A DNA stretch of 64,000 bases, from positions 124,001 through 188,000 of the forward strand of contig NZ_CP046619.1 in assembly GCF_009755725.1 (NCBI RefSeq). Reading direction: 5' to 3'. This document shows positions 7,593 through 18,334 of the stretch, piece after piece. The position numbers and the translations under genes were made by a program. The stretch's first letter is position 1. Every line of letters begins with the position of its first letter. A model generated the notes under the pieces. It saw only the letters and a program-made list of their open reading frames with translations, made no database searches and was not told the DNA's origin. The stretch comes from Diaminobutyricimonas sp. LJ205 (lineage in GTDB: Bacteria > Actinomycetota > Actinomycetes > Actinomycetales > Microbacteriaceae).

Positions 7593-8629
7593 GGCACCGC
7601 GGCCGCAGCCTCACCCTCGTCGCGATACTCGCGCTGGCCCTTCTCGTCGGCGTCGTGGCGTCGGCGATGGTCGGCCAGCTGCCGATCAGCCCGAGTGAGG
7701 TGCTCGGTTCGGTGCTCCGCGCGCTGGGAATCGACACCGCCCTCGCGCCGGGTGACCCGATCGTCGAGTCCACGCTCTGGGTGGTGCGCTTCCCGCGGAT
7801 CGCGCTCGGGCTCGGCGTAGGCGCCGCGCTCGCCGTGGCCGGTGCCGTGATGCAGGCGATCTTCGGCAACCCTCTCGCGGAGCCGGGCGTGGTCGGGGTG
7901 TCCTCGGGCGCCGCGCTCGGGGCCGCGATCGCCATCGCCGCCGGAGTCACCGTGCTCGGCAACTGGAGCATCGCGGTGTTCGCCTTCGCCGGAAGCCTCC
8001 TGGCCACCCTGCTGGTCTACTTCGTGTCCCGCTCCAACGGCCGGACCGAGGTGGTCACGCTGCTGCTCACCGGCATTGCGGTGAATGCCTTCGCCGGTGC
8101 CGGGCTCGCCCTCGTGCAGTTCCTCGCCGACACCTCCAGCCGTGAGCAGATCGTGTTCTGGCAGCTCGGCTCGCTCGCCGGGGCGCGGTGGCCGGAGGTA
8201 GCGATCGTCGCGGTGGTCTGCGTCGCCGGACTGGTCGCCGCGGCATCCCTCGGCCACCGCTACGACCTGCTCTCGCTCGGTGAGCGCAACGCCCGGCACC
8301 TCGGGGTCAACGTCGAGGCGCTGCGGATGGGCTCAATCGTGCTGGTCGCGCTGCTCACCGGGGTCGCGGTGGCCTTCTGCGGGATCATCGCCTTCGTCGG
8401 GCTCGTCGTGCCCCACATCATCCGCATGGCGATCGGCCCCCGGCACCGCGGCCTGATCATCGCCAGCGCGTTCGGCGGCGGCACCCTGCTGATCTACGCC
8501 GACCTGCTCGCCCGCACCATCATCCCCGGCGCCGACCTGCCGATCGGCATCCTCACCTCGCTCGTCGGCGGACCGTTCTTCTTCTTCCTGCTCGCTCGCC
8601 AGCGCCGCCGGAGCGGAGGCTGGGCATGA
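7589..8629 (+). CDS. FecCD family iron-chelate/heme/cobalamin ABC permease
   Basis: A 346-residue polytopic permease of the type II importer class (BtuC/FhuB/HmuU). The landmarks are RFPRIALGLGVGAALAVAGAVMQ near the N-terminus, NPLAEPGVVGVSSGAALG, and GIIAFVGLVVPHIIRM followed by a conserved downstream R, all typical of FecCD proteins with about ten helices. I chose the GTG at 7589, which overlaps the lplA stop by 4 bp; an in-frame GTG at 7571 would cause a longer overlap. The operon continues with the ATPase but contains no substrate-binding protein, so the ligand (heme, siderophore or cobalamin) is undetermined. Confidence 0.9.
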   Translation: MRHRGRSLTLVAILALALLVGVVASAMVGQLPISPSEVLGSVLRALGIDTALAPGDPIVESTLWVVRFPRIALGLGVGAALAVAGAVMQAIFGNPLAEPGVVGVSSGAALGAAIAIAAGVTVLGNWSIAVFAFAGSLLATLLVYFVSRSNGRTEVVTLLLTGIAVNAFAGAGLALVQFLADTSSREQIVFWQLGSLAGARWPEVAIVAVVCVAGLVAAASLGHRYDLLSLGERNARHLGVNVEALRMGSIVLVALLTGVAVAFCGIIAFVGLVVPHIIRMAIGPRHRGLIIASAFGGGTLLIYADLLARTIIPGADLPIGILTSLVGGPFFFFLLARQRRRSGGWA

Positions 8630-9390
8630 CCGCGATCACGGCAACGGATGTCTCGGTGCTCATCGACGAGAAGGCGATCCTCGATCAGGTGAGCCTCGAC
8701 ATCCGACCCGGAGAGCTGCTCGCCCTGGTCGGTCCGAACGGTGCCGGCAAGTCGACCACGCTGGCCGTGCTGAGCGGCGACCGGGTGCCGACGAGCGGCA
8801 GTGTCACGCTGGATGGCCGCCCGGTGTCGACCTACCGGCCGCTCGAACTCGCCCGGCGCCGGGCGGTGCTCACGCAAGAGAACCAGGTCAGCTTTCCGTT
8901 CCGGGTGCTCGAAGTGATCCAGATGGGCCGGGCGCCGTGGGCGAAGGCACGCGAGTACGACCAGGACACTGCCGCGGTGTCCGAGGCGATCGCCGCGACC
9001 GATGTCGGGCACCTGCTCGGCCGCCGGTACACGTCGCTGTCCGGCGGCGAGAAGGCCCGCGTCTCGCTGGCCCGGGTGCTCGCGCAGCGCACCCCGGTGG
9101 TGTTCCTCGACGAGCCGACCGCGGCGCTCGACCTGCGCCACCAGGAAGACACCATGCGTACCGCCAGGGCGCTCACCGAACGCGGCTGCGCGGTCGTCGT
9201 CGTGCTGCACGACCTGTCGCTCGCCGGGGCGTACGCCGACCGGGTCGCCCTCATCGCCGGGGGCAGGCTCGAGGCATCCGGGACCCCGCTCGAGGTGCTG
9301 ACCGCTGAACGGGTGAGCGCCATCTACGGTCTGAAGGTGCAGGTGCTGGAGCAGGACGGGCGACCGGTCGTGCTGCCGATTCGCCACTGA
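8626..9390 (+). CDS. HmuV-type heme/iron ABC transporter ATP-binding protein
   Basis: This 254-residue ATPase drives the preceding FecCD permease. Walker A is GPNGAGKST, the signature is LSGGEKARVSLARVLAQ and Walker B is VVFLDEPTAALD; the switch histidine is in VVLHDLSLA. The signature helix reads GGEKAR where most relatives have GGE.QR, a variation found in HmuV. It overlaps the permease by 4 bp (ATGA). The pair forms a minimal importer that needs a binding protein encoded elsewhere. Confidence 0.88.
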   Translation: MTAITATDVSVLIDEKAILDQVSLDIRPGELLALVGPNGAGKSTTLAVLSGDRVPTSGSVTLDGRPVSTYRPLELARRRAVLTQENQVSFPFRVLEVIQMGRAPWAKAREYDQDTAAVSEAIAATDVGHLLGRRYTSLSGGEKARVSLARVLAQRTPVVFLDEPTAALDLRHQEDTMRTARALTERGCAVVVVLHDLSLAGAYADRVALIAGGRLEASGTPLEVLTAERVSAIYGLKVQVLEQDGRPVVLPIRH

Positions 9391-9422
9391 TCCATCACCG
9401 GCGCTCCCGTACACTGGCACCC

Positions 9423-9719
9423 GTGGATTGGTGGGTAGTTCCGAGCATCGTCGTCGCGATCACCGCGATCGGCATCATTGCGCACCACTTCGGCTGGATC
9501 GATCTGACCGGTAAGCACCGCACCGGAGGCGTGGGATCCGCCGCGTTCGGCGGCGTGGACGAGGTGTTCTTCCCCACCCGGCACGAGGCCCAGGTCGAGA
9601 AAGACCGGCAGAGCTCGCTGCCCGCGCCCGCTCCGGTGGCCGGCGATGGCGACAAGGGAATCTACGACGGCCGGGTGAAGATCGACCTCCCGGCCGACGA
9701 CCCGACCCCCGAGCGCTGA
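9423..9719 (+). CDS. small membrane-anchored protein of unknown function
   Basis: This 98-residue protein starts at a GTG at 9423. One N-terminal hydrophobic helix (VVPSIVVAITAIGIIAHHFGWI, about residues 5-26) is followed by a short polar stretch, the segment GVDEVFFPTRHEAQVEKDRQ and a proline-rich tail. I do not recognise a family with a known role. It is probably a single-pass protein with a cytoplasmic tail. It lies 32 bp after the ABC ATPase gene and could be cotranscribed. Downstream is the palindrome array. Confidence 0.65.
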   Translation: MDWWVVPSIVVAITAIGIIAHHFGWIDLTGKHRTGGVGSAAFGGVDEVFFPTRHEAQVEKDRQSSLPAPAPVAGDGDKGIYDGRVKIDLPADDPTPER

Positions 9720-9824
9720 GCGGCGAGGTCGATGCTGACGCTGGCATAGCACCCGCCCCCGCCGCACCTCATCCGCTCGCGAGACCGCACGACCGCGCTC
9801 CACCCGCCTCTGCACAAATGCTCG

Positions 9825-9880
9825 CGAGCCTGCACAATTGGGGGTTATCCGGGGTGATAAGCCCCATTTGCGTAGGCTCG
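9825..9880. repeat. extragenic palindrome, family 1 (copy 1)
   Basis: Arms at 9825-9848 and 9857-9880 are inverted repeats of 24 bases with four mismatches around an 8-base loop. The arm pattern is AGCCTGC-CAATTGGGGGTTAT. A second copy of the same family occurs at 33429-33484. It is the first element in the gene-free stretch 9720-10104; I see no gene in that stretch. Confidence 0.8.
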
Positions 9881-9889
9881 GCGAGCCGC

Positions 9890-9924
9890 CGAGTCGATGC
9901 TCCACCGCTGTCGGCATCGACTCG
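9890..9924. repeat. 11-bp perfect inverted repeat
   Basis: CGAGTCGATGC (9890-9900) is perfectly complementary to GCATCGACTCG (9914-9924) with a 13-base loop. Its right arm is also the left arm of the next palindrome, so alternative hairpins are mutually exclusive. Confidence 0.75.
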
Positions 9925-9976
9925 CCAATAGATGCCCATGTTCTTACTCCGGATGGGCCATATTTGGCGAGTCGAT
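9916..9976. repeat. extragenic palindrome, family 2 (copy 1)
   Basis: Arms at 9916-9939 and 9953-9976 begin ATCGACTCGCCAA and end in (G)CCCAT, with mismatches in the middle and a 13-base loop. The outer GACTCGCCAA and inner TGCCCAT/ATGGGC parts are shared with the neighbour at 10013-10067. Confidence 0.75.
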
Positions 9977-10012
9977 CGAGGCAGCGGCGCAATGAGAATC
10001 TGAGCATCACGC

Positions 10013-10067
10013 GACTCGCCAAAAAGTGCCCATGTCGCCGCTGAGCATGGGCATCTTTTGGCGAGTC
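10013..10067. repeat. extragenic palindrome, family 2 (copy 2)
   Basis: Arms at 10013-10034 (GACTCGCCAAAA, then TGCCCATG) and 10046-10067 are 22-base inverted repeats with two mismatches and an 11-base loop. This is the second tandem copy of family 2, 37 bp before the stop of the convergent MFS gene. The T-run inside the arm (CTTTTGG) makes a role in termination possible. Confidence 0.8.
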
Positions 10068-10104
10068 AATGTGTAACTGCGCTGCGCTGCGCTGGAGAGC
10101 CGGC

Positions 10105-12186
10105 TCAGGATGCCGCGGCGTGCGCCTCCTGGATGCCCGACTTCTCGCGCAGCGGCGTCGCCTTGAGGAAGAAGCTCAGCACGAACGCGGCCAGCACGAC
10201 CGCGAAGCTGACCAGGAACACCGTTGTAGAGGCGTTCGCGAAACCCTCGAGGAACGGCGCAGCGAGCCGCGGGTCGGCGCCGATCAGGAACGAGGAGTCG
10301 CCGTTCAGCGAGTCGCCGACAGCGGCCGGGTTCTGCAGCAGCTGAAGAATCGCCTGGTTCGCCGGGTCGGCGAGCACCCTCGGGTCGGCCGCCGCCGCGG
10401 CGATACCGGCCTGGGTGGCCGGGTCGCCGAACGCGCTCCGCAGCGCGCTCGGCAGCACCCCGAACAGCACCGAGAACACCACAGCGGTGCCGAGCGTGCC
10501 ACCCATCTGCCGGAAGAACGTCGCAGAACTGGTGGCAACGCCCATGTCGGCGTGGCCGACCGAGTTCTGGCTGGCGATGGTGAGGGTCTGCATGAGCTGG
10601 CCGAGGCCGAGGCCGGCGAAGGCCATGCCGACGAGGATGTACCAGAGCGGCTTGTCGGCGCTCGCGAACGCCAGCCAGAGGAAGGATGCCGCGAGCATCC
10701 CCGAGCCGATGACCGGGAAGATCTTGTACCGGCCGTTCTTGGCGATCAGGTTGCCGCTGACGATCGACGACACCATCAGTCCACCGATCATCGGCAGCAT
10801 CAGGAAGCCGCTCTCGGTCGGCGTCGCCCCCGACACCATCTGCAGGTAGAGCGGAATGGTCATCATCGCGCCGAACATGCCGAAACCGATCAGCACACCG
10901 AGCACCGTGGCGACCGAGAAGGTGCTCGACGAGAACAGCTTCAGTGGGATCAGTGCGTCATCACCCATCCGCCGCTCAACCAGGATGAACGCCACCGTCG
11001 CCAGCACGGTGGTCGCATACATCGCGATCGCGATCGGTGATCCCCAGCCCCAGTGCCTTCCTTGCTCGGCGACCAGGATGGCCGGCACCACGGAAGCGAC
11101 GACCAGCACCGCGCCCCACCAGTCAATGCGAGCGCCGCGGGCGGTGTGGGGTACGTGCAGGAACGCCATCACCATCACCAGGGCGACAATGCCGATCGGG
11201 ATGTTGAGCAGGAACACCCACCGCCAGCCCGCGATCCCCATGATCTGCTCGGCACCGGCGAACAGTCCACCGATCAGCACACCGAGCACCGTGGCGACCG
11301 AGAAGGTGCTCGACGAGAACAGCTTCAGTGGGATCAGTGCGTCATCACCCATCCGCCGCTCAACCAGGATGAACGCCACCGTCGCCAGCACGGTGGTCGC
11401 ATACATCGCGATCGCGATCGGTGATCCCCAGCCCCAGTGCCTTCCTTGCTCGGCGACCAGGATGGCCGGCACCACGGAAGCGACGACCAGCACCGCGCCC
11501 CACCAGTCAATGCGAGCGCCGCGGGCGGTGTGGGGTACGTGCAGGAACGCCATCACCATCACCAGGGCGACAATGCCGATCGGGATGTTGAGCAGGAACA
11601 CCCACCGCCAGCCCGCGATCCCCATGATCTGCTCGGCACCGGCGAACAGTCCACCGATCAGCGGGCCGATCACGCTGGAGACACCGAACACGGCCAGGAA
11701 GTAGCCCTGGTACTTGGCGCGCTCGCGCGGAGCGAGGATGTCGCCCATCACTGTCAGTGGCAACGCCATCAGCCCGCCCGCGCCGAGGCCCTGCACCGCG
11801 CGGTAGATCGACAGCTCGTACATGTTGTTCGCCAGAGCGGACAGCAGCGAGCCGATCAGGAAGATGACGATCGCGGCAAGGAACAGCGGCCGGCGTCCGA
11901 AGATGTCGCTGAGCTTGCCGTAGATCGGCGTCGACACCGTGGAGACGATCAGGAACGCGGTCGTCACCCAGGCCTGCAGGCTCAGGCCGTCCAGGTCGTC
12001 GGCGATGGTTTTCATCGCGGTTCCGACGACGGTCTGGTTCAGCGACGACAGGAACATCGCGGCCATCAGGCCGACGATCACCAGCAGGATCTGCTTATGG
12101 GTCATCACCCCGCCGGCATCGGCAATGGCCTGCGCGCGCGCCTGGCCGCGTGAGAGCGGACGACTGGGCGAAGAAGTACGTGACAT
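10105..12186 (-). CDS. DHA2 (EmrB/QacA) MFS multidrug exporter with internal tandem duplication
   Basis: The N-terminus (HKQILLVIVGLMAAMFLSSL followed by NQTVVGTAM), the loop GKLSDIFGRRP and the motif-C region GLGAGGLMALPL are typical of 14-helix EmrB/QacA proton-driven drug exporters. The family length is about 500-570 residues, but this frame is 693 because 128 codons are exactly repeated (residues about 176-303 and 304-431). Removing one copy gives 565 residues and a normal protein. The repeated block begins at GGLFAGAEQIMGIAGWRW and ends before VATVLGVLIG, so it covers several helices; doubling it should disturb the membrane topology. Function of this allele is therefore doubtful, though the frame is intact. 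A TetR or MarR regulator is not adjacent. Confidence 0.85.
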   Translation of the reverse strand: MSRTSSPSRPLSRGQARAQAIADAGGVMTHKQILLVIVGLMAAMFLSSLNQTVVGTAMKTIADDLDGLSLQAWVTTAFLIVSTVSTPIYGKLSDIFGRRPLFLAAIVIFLIGSLLSALANNMYELSIYRAVQGLGAGGLMALPLTVMGDILAPRERAKYQGYFLAVFGVSSVIGPLIGGLFAGAEQIMGIAGWRWVFLLNIPIGIVALVMVMAFLHVPHTARGARIDWWGAVLVVASVVPAILVAEQGRHWGWGSPIAIAMYATTVLATVAFILVERRMGDDALIPLKLFSSSTFSVATVLGVLIGGLFAGAEQIMGIAGWRWVFLLNIPIGIVALVMVMAFLHVPHTARGARIDWWGAVLVVASVVPAILVAEQGRHWGWGSPIAIAMYATTVLATVAFILVERRMGDDALIPLKLFSSSTFSVATVLGVLIGFGMFGAMMTIPLYLQMVSGATPTESGFLMLPMIGGLMVSSIVSGNLIAKNGRYKIFPVIGSGMLAASFLWLAFASADKPLWYILVGMAFAGLGLGQLMQTLTIASQNSVGHADMGVATSSATFFRQMGGTLGTAVVFSVLFGVLPSALRSAFGDPATQAGIAAAAADPRVLADPANQAILQLLQNPAAVGDSLNGDSSFLIGADPRLAAPFLEGFANASTTVFLVSFAVVLAAFVLSFFLKATPLREKSGIQEAHAAAS
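10885..11662. repeat. exact 384-bp tandem duplication within the MFS gene
   Basis: The stretch 10885-11278 is identical to 11269-11662, i.e. two 384-bp units plus a 10-bp shared junction (ACCGATCAGC). I followed the identity through translations of several frames and found no difference. 384 is divisible by three, so the reading frame is kept. Confidence 0.92.
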
Positions 12187-12359
12187 TGGTGCCTTCTGGA
12201 GTGGACAGTGTCACCACCGCATCAGCGTTGGTGACGGCGGTGGCGGAGGTGCACTGGCGGCGTGGTCGCCGAGACGACAAACTTGCGCAGACTGCAAATT
12301 TACACGCGGGGCAGTGTTTTCGCCAACTCTTTCCGCAACCGCGCCGTTAGCCTTGATTC

Positions 12360-13256
12360 GTGCCCGCTTCCCTGACCCGCCGTCTCGTGCCCGCTGCCGC
12401 CGCCGTCTCGGCGGTGCTGATGCTGGTGACCGGATGCACCGGGTCAACGACGCCGGAGAAGGATGCTCCGACTCCCGCCGCGGCGACCGGTGAAGTGGCG
12501 CCGGCCGTCGCCGCCATCGCGCCGGCCTCCGGGTCCTTGCAGGGCGGGGACACCATCACGATCACCGGCGAGGGTCTCGACTCGGTCAGCCGGATCACCG
12601 TCGCCGGCGCGGACGCCACCGCCGTCACGGTCGTCAGCGACAGTGAAGTGACCGCCACGGTGCCGCGGGCCGCTAACTTCCAGCCGGCCGCGGCATCCGT
12701 TGAAATTTTCGCCGGCAAGACGCCGGTGCCGGCCGCTGCGCCGCTGAGCTTCGAGTACGCGGTGACCACCCCGGTCGATGCGCAGCTGCAGTACGCCTAC
12801 ACGCACTGGCAGGACTACAACCTCGCCGAGTACGGCAACTTCAACCCGTCCGGCGGGGACTGCGTGAACTTCGTCAGCCAGACCCTGATGGCGCGCGGCT
12901 GGGAGATGACCGGCGACTGGTACAACAAGGACGCCGGAGCGGACTGGACCTACAGCTGGATCCACGTGCCGACCTTCGACAAGTGGTTGCGCGCGAATCA
13001 GGACCGGCTCGGGATCACCGAGCTGAGCATCGAGCAGCGCGACCAGGTCAAGCCCGGCGACATCGTGATCTTCGACTGGAACCTCAACAACTCGCACGAT
13101 CACACCCAGATCGTCTCGGCGGTCGAGGTCGTCGACGGTGTCACCAAGATCAAGATGGTCGGCCACAACAAGGACACCGACTGGCGCGACTTCGACGAGA
13201 CCATCACGATCGATCACCCCGACGCCTACGCCCACTTCTGGAGCCTGCCGCTTTAG
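12360..13256 (+). CDS. lipoprotein with IPT/TIG and amidase-like (Amidase_6) domains
   Basis: This 298-residue exported lipoprotein starts at a GTG at 12360. The signal peptide ends in the lipobox LVTGC (cysteine about residue 25). An IPT/TIG immunoglobulin-like domain follows at about residues 50-130 (IAPASGSLQGGDTITITGEGL). The C-terminal half matches the putative amidase family PF12671: GGDCVNFVSQTLMARGW holds the likely catalytic cysteine and SHDHTQIVSAVE the histidine, as in NlpC/CHAP-like papain-fold hydrolases. It is probably anchored outside the membrane and acts on peptidoglycan or a peptide. The fusion is rare in my experience; substrate unknown. A convergent palindrome separates it from pgm. 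Confidence 0.78.
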   Translation: MPASLTRRLVPAAAAVSAVLMLVTGCTGSTTPEKDAPTPAAATGEVAPAVAAIAPASGSLQGGDTITITGEGLDSVSRITVAGADATAVTVVSDSEVTATVPRAANFQPAAASVEIFAGKTPVPAAAPLSFEYAVTTPVDAQLQYAYTHWQDYNLAEYGNFNPSGGDCVNFVSQTLMARGWEMTGDWYNKDAGADWTYSWIHVPTFDKWLRANQDRLGITELSIEQRDQVKPGDIVIFDWNLNNSHDHTQIVSAVEVVDGVTKIKMVGHNKDTDWRDFDETITIDHPDAYAHFWSLPL

Positions 13257-13271
13257 GGGCCACCCACCCCT

Positions 13272-13324
13272 CCGGTGGTTTCGAGACGCGTCCTCGCTGC
13301 GCTCGGGCGCTCCTCAACCACCGG
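13272..13324. repeat. extragenic repeat, family 3 (single copy)
   Basis: CCGGTGGTT (13272-13280) pairs with AACCACCGG (13316-13324), enclosing TTCGAGACGCGT-CGCTGCGCTCG-GCGCTCCTCAA. The same core (TTTCGAGACGCGT to GCGCTCCTCAA) recurs as an inverted pair at 56117-56225. It fills the convergent gap between the lipoprotein gene and pgm. Confidence 0.8.
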
Positions 13325-13340
13325 TACTGACCCCGTCGAG

Positions 13341-15005
<1,665 letters not shown>

Positions 15006-15039
15006 TCGTCCAGTCTTGCACTGCCCATAAACTCGAGCC

Positions 15040-15990
15040 ATGCCTCACCCCATGCCTTCCGAGTCCTACAGCTACCTCGGACCCGTCGGCACGTTCACCT
15101 GGGCAGCCCTGTCCCAGGTACCCGAAGCGGCCGGCAAGCCGTGGCGTTCCGTGAACAGCGTCAGCGAGGCCCTTGACGATGTGATTGAAGGGCGCAGCAT
15201 CGCGGCGATGATCGCCATGGAGAACTCGATCGAGGGCGGAGTGAGCGCCACCCAGGACGCCCTCGCGAACATTCCCGGGCTTCGAATCATCGGCGAATAT
15301 GTCGTTCCGGTGAACTTTGTCCTCGTCGCCAGGCCGGGCGTTTCCCTGAACGAGGTTCGCGTCGTGAACGCCCACCCGGTCGCCTACGCGCAGACCCATC
15401 AGTGGCTGCACAAGAACCTCCCGGGCCATGGGCACCTGCCCGCGACCTCGAACGTGGCCGCCGCGCAGAGCCTGCTGACCGAGGGGCACGCGGATGCCGC
15501 CGTCGCACCGCCTGGGATCACCGACCAGCTGGAGCTGGTGCAGCTCGCCGAGAACATCGGCGACAACCCCACTGCTGCGACCCGGTTCGTGCTGGTCAGC
15601 CGGGCCGGCGAGATTCCGGCGCGCACCGGAAGTGACAAGACCAGCATCATCGCGGAGCTGCCGACGGATGCCCCGGGTGCACTGCTCGAGATGCTCGAGC
15701 AGTTCGCCACCCGCGGCGTGAACATGAGCCTGATCGAGTCGCGGCCGGTCGGCGATGAGCTTGGCCGGTACCGGTTCGTGATCGACCTCGACGGGCACGT
15801 GACGGACGAGCGGGTCGCCGACGCACTGCTCGGCCTCAAGCGGTTCAGCCCGAAGGTGATCTTCCTCGGCTCATACCCGCGGGCAGACAAGGTGCAGATC
15901 GAGGTGACTCCGCGCTACGGCGACGAGGTCTTCGTCGAGGCGCGTGACTGGCTGCGCGGCCTGATCTCGGGCGAGCCCGAAGCCGACTGA
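15040..15990 (+). CDS. pheA: prephenate dehydratase
   Basis: This 316-residue enzyme converts prephenate to phenylpyruvate, the committed step to phenylalanine. The N-terminal catalytic domain has [12 protein letters not shown], the MENSIEGGV substrate loop, and the TRF motif in [11 protein letters not shown], whose threonine is catalytic. A C-terminal ACT domain (residues about 205-285) carries ESRP, which binds L-phenylalanine for feedback inhibition. There is no chorismate mutase domain, as usual for actinobacterial PheA. It is divergent from pgm and convergent with the lipid kinase gene (4-bp gap). Confidence 0.95.
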   Translation: MPHPMPSESYSYLGPVGTFTWAALSQVPEAAGKPWRSVNSVSEALDDVIEGRSIAAMIAMENSIEGGVSATQDALANIPGLRIIGEYVVPVNFVLVARPGVSLNEVRVVNAHPVAYAQTHQWLHKNLPGHGHLPATSNVAAAQSLLTEGHADAAVAPPGITDQLELVQLAENIGDNPTAATRFVLVSRAGEIPARTGSDKTSIIAELPTDAPGALLEMLEQFATRGVNMSLIESRPVGDELGRYRFVIDLDGHVTDERVADALLGLKRFSPKVIFLGSYPRADKVQIEVTPRYGDEVFVEARDWLRGLISGEPEAD

Positions 15991-15994
15991 CCCC

Positions 15995-17032
15995 TCAACC
16001 AGCGGATTCATGCTCGACGGGCGGGTTCGGCTCCTCGGTGGGCTCCGCCGCCTCGAGGGGCACGCGCACGGTGAGCGCGAGGTGCTCCACCCACGCCTTC
16101 AGTGCCACGGCCTTGCCGAACGGGTCGCCGTCGAGCTCGTACTCCTCGGGATGGTCCAGCTTCATGACCAGCTTCTTGCCCTTGAGGTAGCGCAGCGTGC
16201 GCACTTCCTTGGTGAGACTCATCAGCTTGCGGCCGACCGTGCTGCGGCGCAGCACCCCGTTCTCCCAAACGATCTTGATCCAGATCTGCACCCAGCCGAA
16301 GAATCCCTCCGGGCGTAGCGCGACGATGTCGAAGATGCCGTCGTCGACCGCTGCCTCGGGCAGCAGCAGGATATTCGCCGGCAGCGACCCGCAGTTGCCG
16401 ATCAGCACGGTGTGGGCGCGGATCGCGCGCGCGGGCTGATCGTCGAGGCTGTAGCGCAGGCGCACCCGGTTGTTGCCGCGCAGCGACCGGGCGATGGCGT
16501 CCACGTAGGCGAGCCAGCCGACCTTGCGCTTCAGCTCCGGCTTGGTGTTGGCGATCATCTGCGCGTCGAGCCCGACCCCGGCCATCACCAGGAAGATGTC
16601 GCGTGATCGGGTTCCATCGGACCGCTGCGCCTCGACGATGCCGAGGTCAATCGACCGGTCGGCGCCTTCGAACGCCGTCTCAATGGATCCCTCAAGGTGG
16701 TCGAGCGTGAGGTCGAGGTTGCGGGCGAGGAGGTTCCCCGTCCCGGATGGCAGCAGCGCCAGCGAGGCGCCCGATTCATACAGCGCCTCGGCGACCGCAC
16801 GCACGGTGCCATCGCCACCCGCGGCCATCACCATCGTGGCGCCCTGCTCGATCGCCTGCCGGGTCTGTCCGCCGCCCGGATCCTCCTCGGTGGTCTCGAA
16901 CCACAAGGTCGGCGCCCAGCCGGCCTTCTGCTCTGCAGGGGCGACGGCCGCGCGCAGGGTTTCCTCCGAAACCTTGATCGGGTTGTACACGACAGCGGCC
17001 ACGCGCTGCGAGATAGCGGTTGCGTGGGTCAT
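15995..17032 (-). CDS. diacylglycerol/lipid kinase family protein
   Basis: This 345-residue cytoplasmic kinase of the DAGK_cat/YegS family phosphorylates a lipid such as diacylglycerol or a sphingoid base. The nucleotide motif GGDGT is at about residue 76, and [13 protein letters not shown] follows, both diagnostic. The C-terminal beta sandwich ([30 protein letters not shown]) is also typical. The terminal 25 residues are acidic and low-complexity. It is divergent from serS; the two starts are 36 bp apart, so they share a promoter region. Confidence 0.88.
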   Translation of the reverse strand: MTHATAISQRVAAVVYNPIKVSEETLRAAVAPAEQKAGWAPTLWFETTEEDPGGGQTRQAIEQGATMVMAAGGDGTVRAVAEALYESGASLALLPSGTGNLLARNLDLTLDHLEGSIETAFEGADRSIDLGIVEAQRSDGTRSRDIFLVMAGVGLDAQMIANTKPELKRKVGWLAYVDAIARSLRGNNRVRLRYSLDDQPARAIRAHTVLIGNCGSLPANILLLPEAAVDDGIFDIVALRPEGFFGWVQIWIKIVWENGVLRRSTVGRKLMSLTKEVRTLRYLKGKKLVMKLDHPEEYELDGDPFGKAVALKAWVEHLALTVRVPLEAAEPTEEPNPPVEHESAG

Positions 17033-17068
17033 GGCTCAACGGTACTTGCTTCATGCGAAACTAGTCCG

Positions 17069-18334
17069 GTGATCGATCCCCAGCTTCTGCGCGAAAATCC
17101 CGATGTCATCAGGAAATCTCAGGAACTGCGTGGTGCCTCCGTTGAACTAGTCGACGAGGCGGTTGCTGCCGACGCCGCCCGTCGCGCGGCGATTACCGCC
17201 TTCGAGTCACTGCGCGCCGAGCAGAACGCCTTCTCGAAGATCGTCGCGAAGGCGCCGAAGGAAGAGAAGAAGGAACTGGTCGCCCAGGCGCAGGATCTCG
17301 CCGCCCGGGTCAAGGCGGCGCAGCAGCAGGTGACGGATGCCGAGAGCGAGTTCACCCGCATCGCCGGCTCACTGCAGAACATCGTGCTCGACGGCGTGCC
17401 CGGCGGCGGCGAAGACGACTTCATCACGATCAAGACGGTCGGCGAGAAGCCCACCTTCGACTTCGAACCGCGCGACCACCTCGAGATCGGCGAACTGCTC
17501 GACGCGATCGACATGGCCCGCGGTGCCAAGGTCAGCGGCGCGCGATTCCACTTCCTGAAGGGCATCGGCGCCCGGCTGGAACTCGCCATCATGAACATGG
17601 GCCTCGACCGCGCCCTCGACGGCGGCTTCACTCCGCTGATCACGCCCACGCTGGTGAAGCCCGAGATCATGTCCGGTACCGGATTCCTCGGCGAGCACTC
17701 CGACGAGATCTACCACCTGCCGGCCGACGACCTGTACCTCACCGGCACCAGCGAGGTGGCGCTCGCCGGATACCACGCAGACGAGATCCTGGACATGTCG
17801 AACGGGCCGCTGCGCTACGCCGGCTGGTCCACCTGCTACCGCCGCGAGGCCGGTTCCGGCGGCAAGGACACCCGCGGCATCATCCGGGTGCACCAGTTCA
17901 ACAAGTTGGAGATGTTCAGTTACATCGACCCTGCCGATGCCGCCGCTGAGCACGACCGGCTGCTCGCCTTCCAGGAGGGGATGTTGCAGTCCCTCGAGCT
18001 CAGCTACCGCGTGATCGACACCGCGGCCGGGGACCTCGGCTCGAGCGCCGCCCGCAAGTACGACGTGGAGGCCTGGGTGCCCACCCAGAACGCCTACCGC
18101 GAGCTCACCTCGACGAGCAACTGCACCACCTACCAGGCGCGGCGCCTCGACATCCGTCACCGCACCGAAACCGGCAAGACCACGCCGGTGGCGACGCTGA
18201 ACGGAACCCTGGCCACCACGCGCTGGCTGGTCGCGCTGCTGGAAACCCACCAACAGGCCGACGGATCGGTGCGTGTGCCTGCGGCGCTGCGGCCGTACCT
18301 CGGTGGCCTGGAACTGCTTGAGCCAGTGCGATGA
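17069..18334 (+). CDS. serS: seryl-tRNA synthetase
   Basis: This class II synthetase charges both tRNA-Ser species found in this window. The N-terminal long coiled-coil arm (residues about 30-100, rich in A, K, E, Q) grips the long variable arm of tRNA-Ser. The catalytic domain has motif 2 ([22 protein letters not shown]) and motif 3 ([16 protein letters not shown]). I chose the GTG at 17069 (421 residues, [10 protein letters not shown]), the normal length; the frame stays open upstream into the lipid kinase gene but that is antisense. It overlaps the HAD gene by 4 bp. Confidence 0.96.
   Translation: MIDPQLLRENPDVIRKSQELRGASVELVDEAVAADAARRAAITAFESLRAEQNAFSKIVAKAPKEEKKELVAQAQDLAARVKAAQQQVTDAESEFTRIAGSLQNIVLDGVPGGGEDDFITIKTVGEKPTFDFEPRDHLEIGELLDAIDMARGAKVSGARFHFLKGIGARLELAIMNMGLDRALDGGFTPLITPTLVKPEIMSGTGFLGEHSDEIYHLPADDLYLTGTSEVALAGYHADEILDMSNGPLRYAGWSTCYRREAGSGGKDTRGIIRVHQFNKLEMFSYIDPADAAAEHDRLLAFQEGMLQSLELSYRVIDTAAGDLGSSAARKYDVEAWVPTQNAYRELTSTSNCTTYQARRLDIRHRTETGKTTPVATLNGTLATTRWLVALLETHQQADGSVRVPAALRPYLGGLELLEPVR

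Noticed and set aside
9780-10104. Possible CRISPR array
   Set aside because: The repeats are self-complementary palindromes of different families with short loops; there are no regular spacers and no cas genes.
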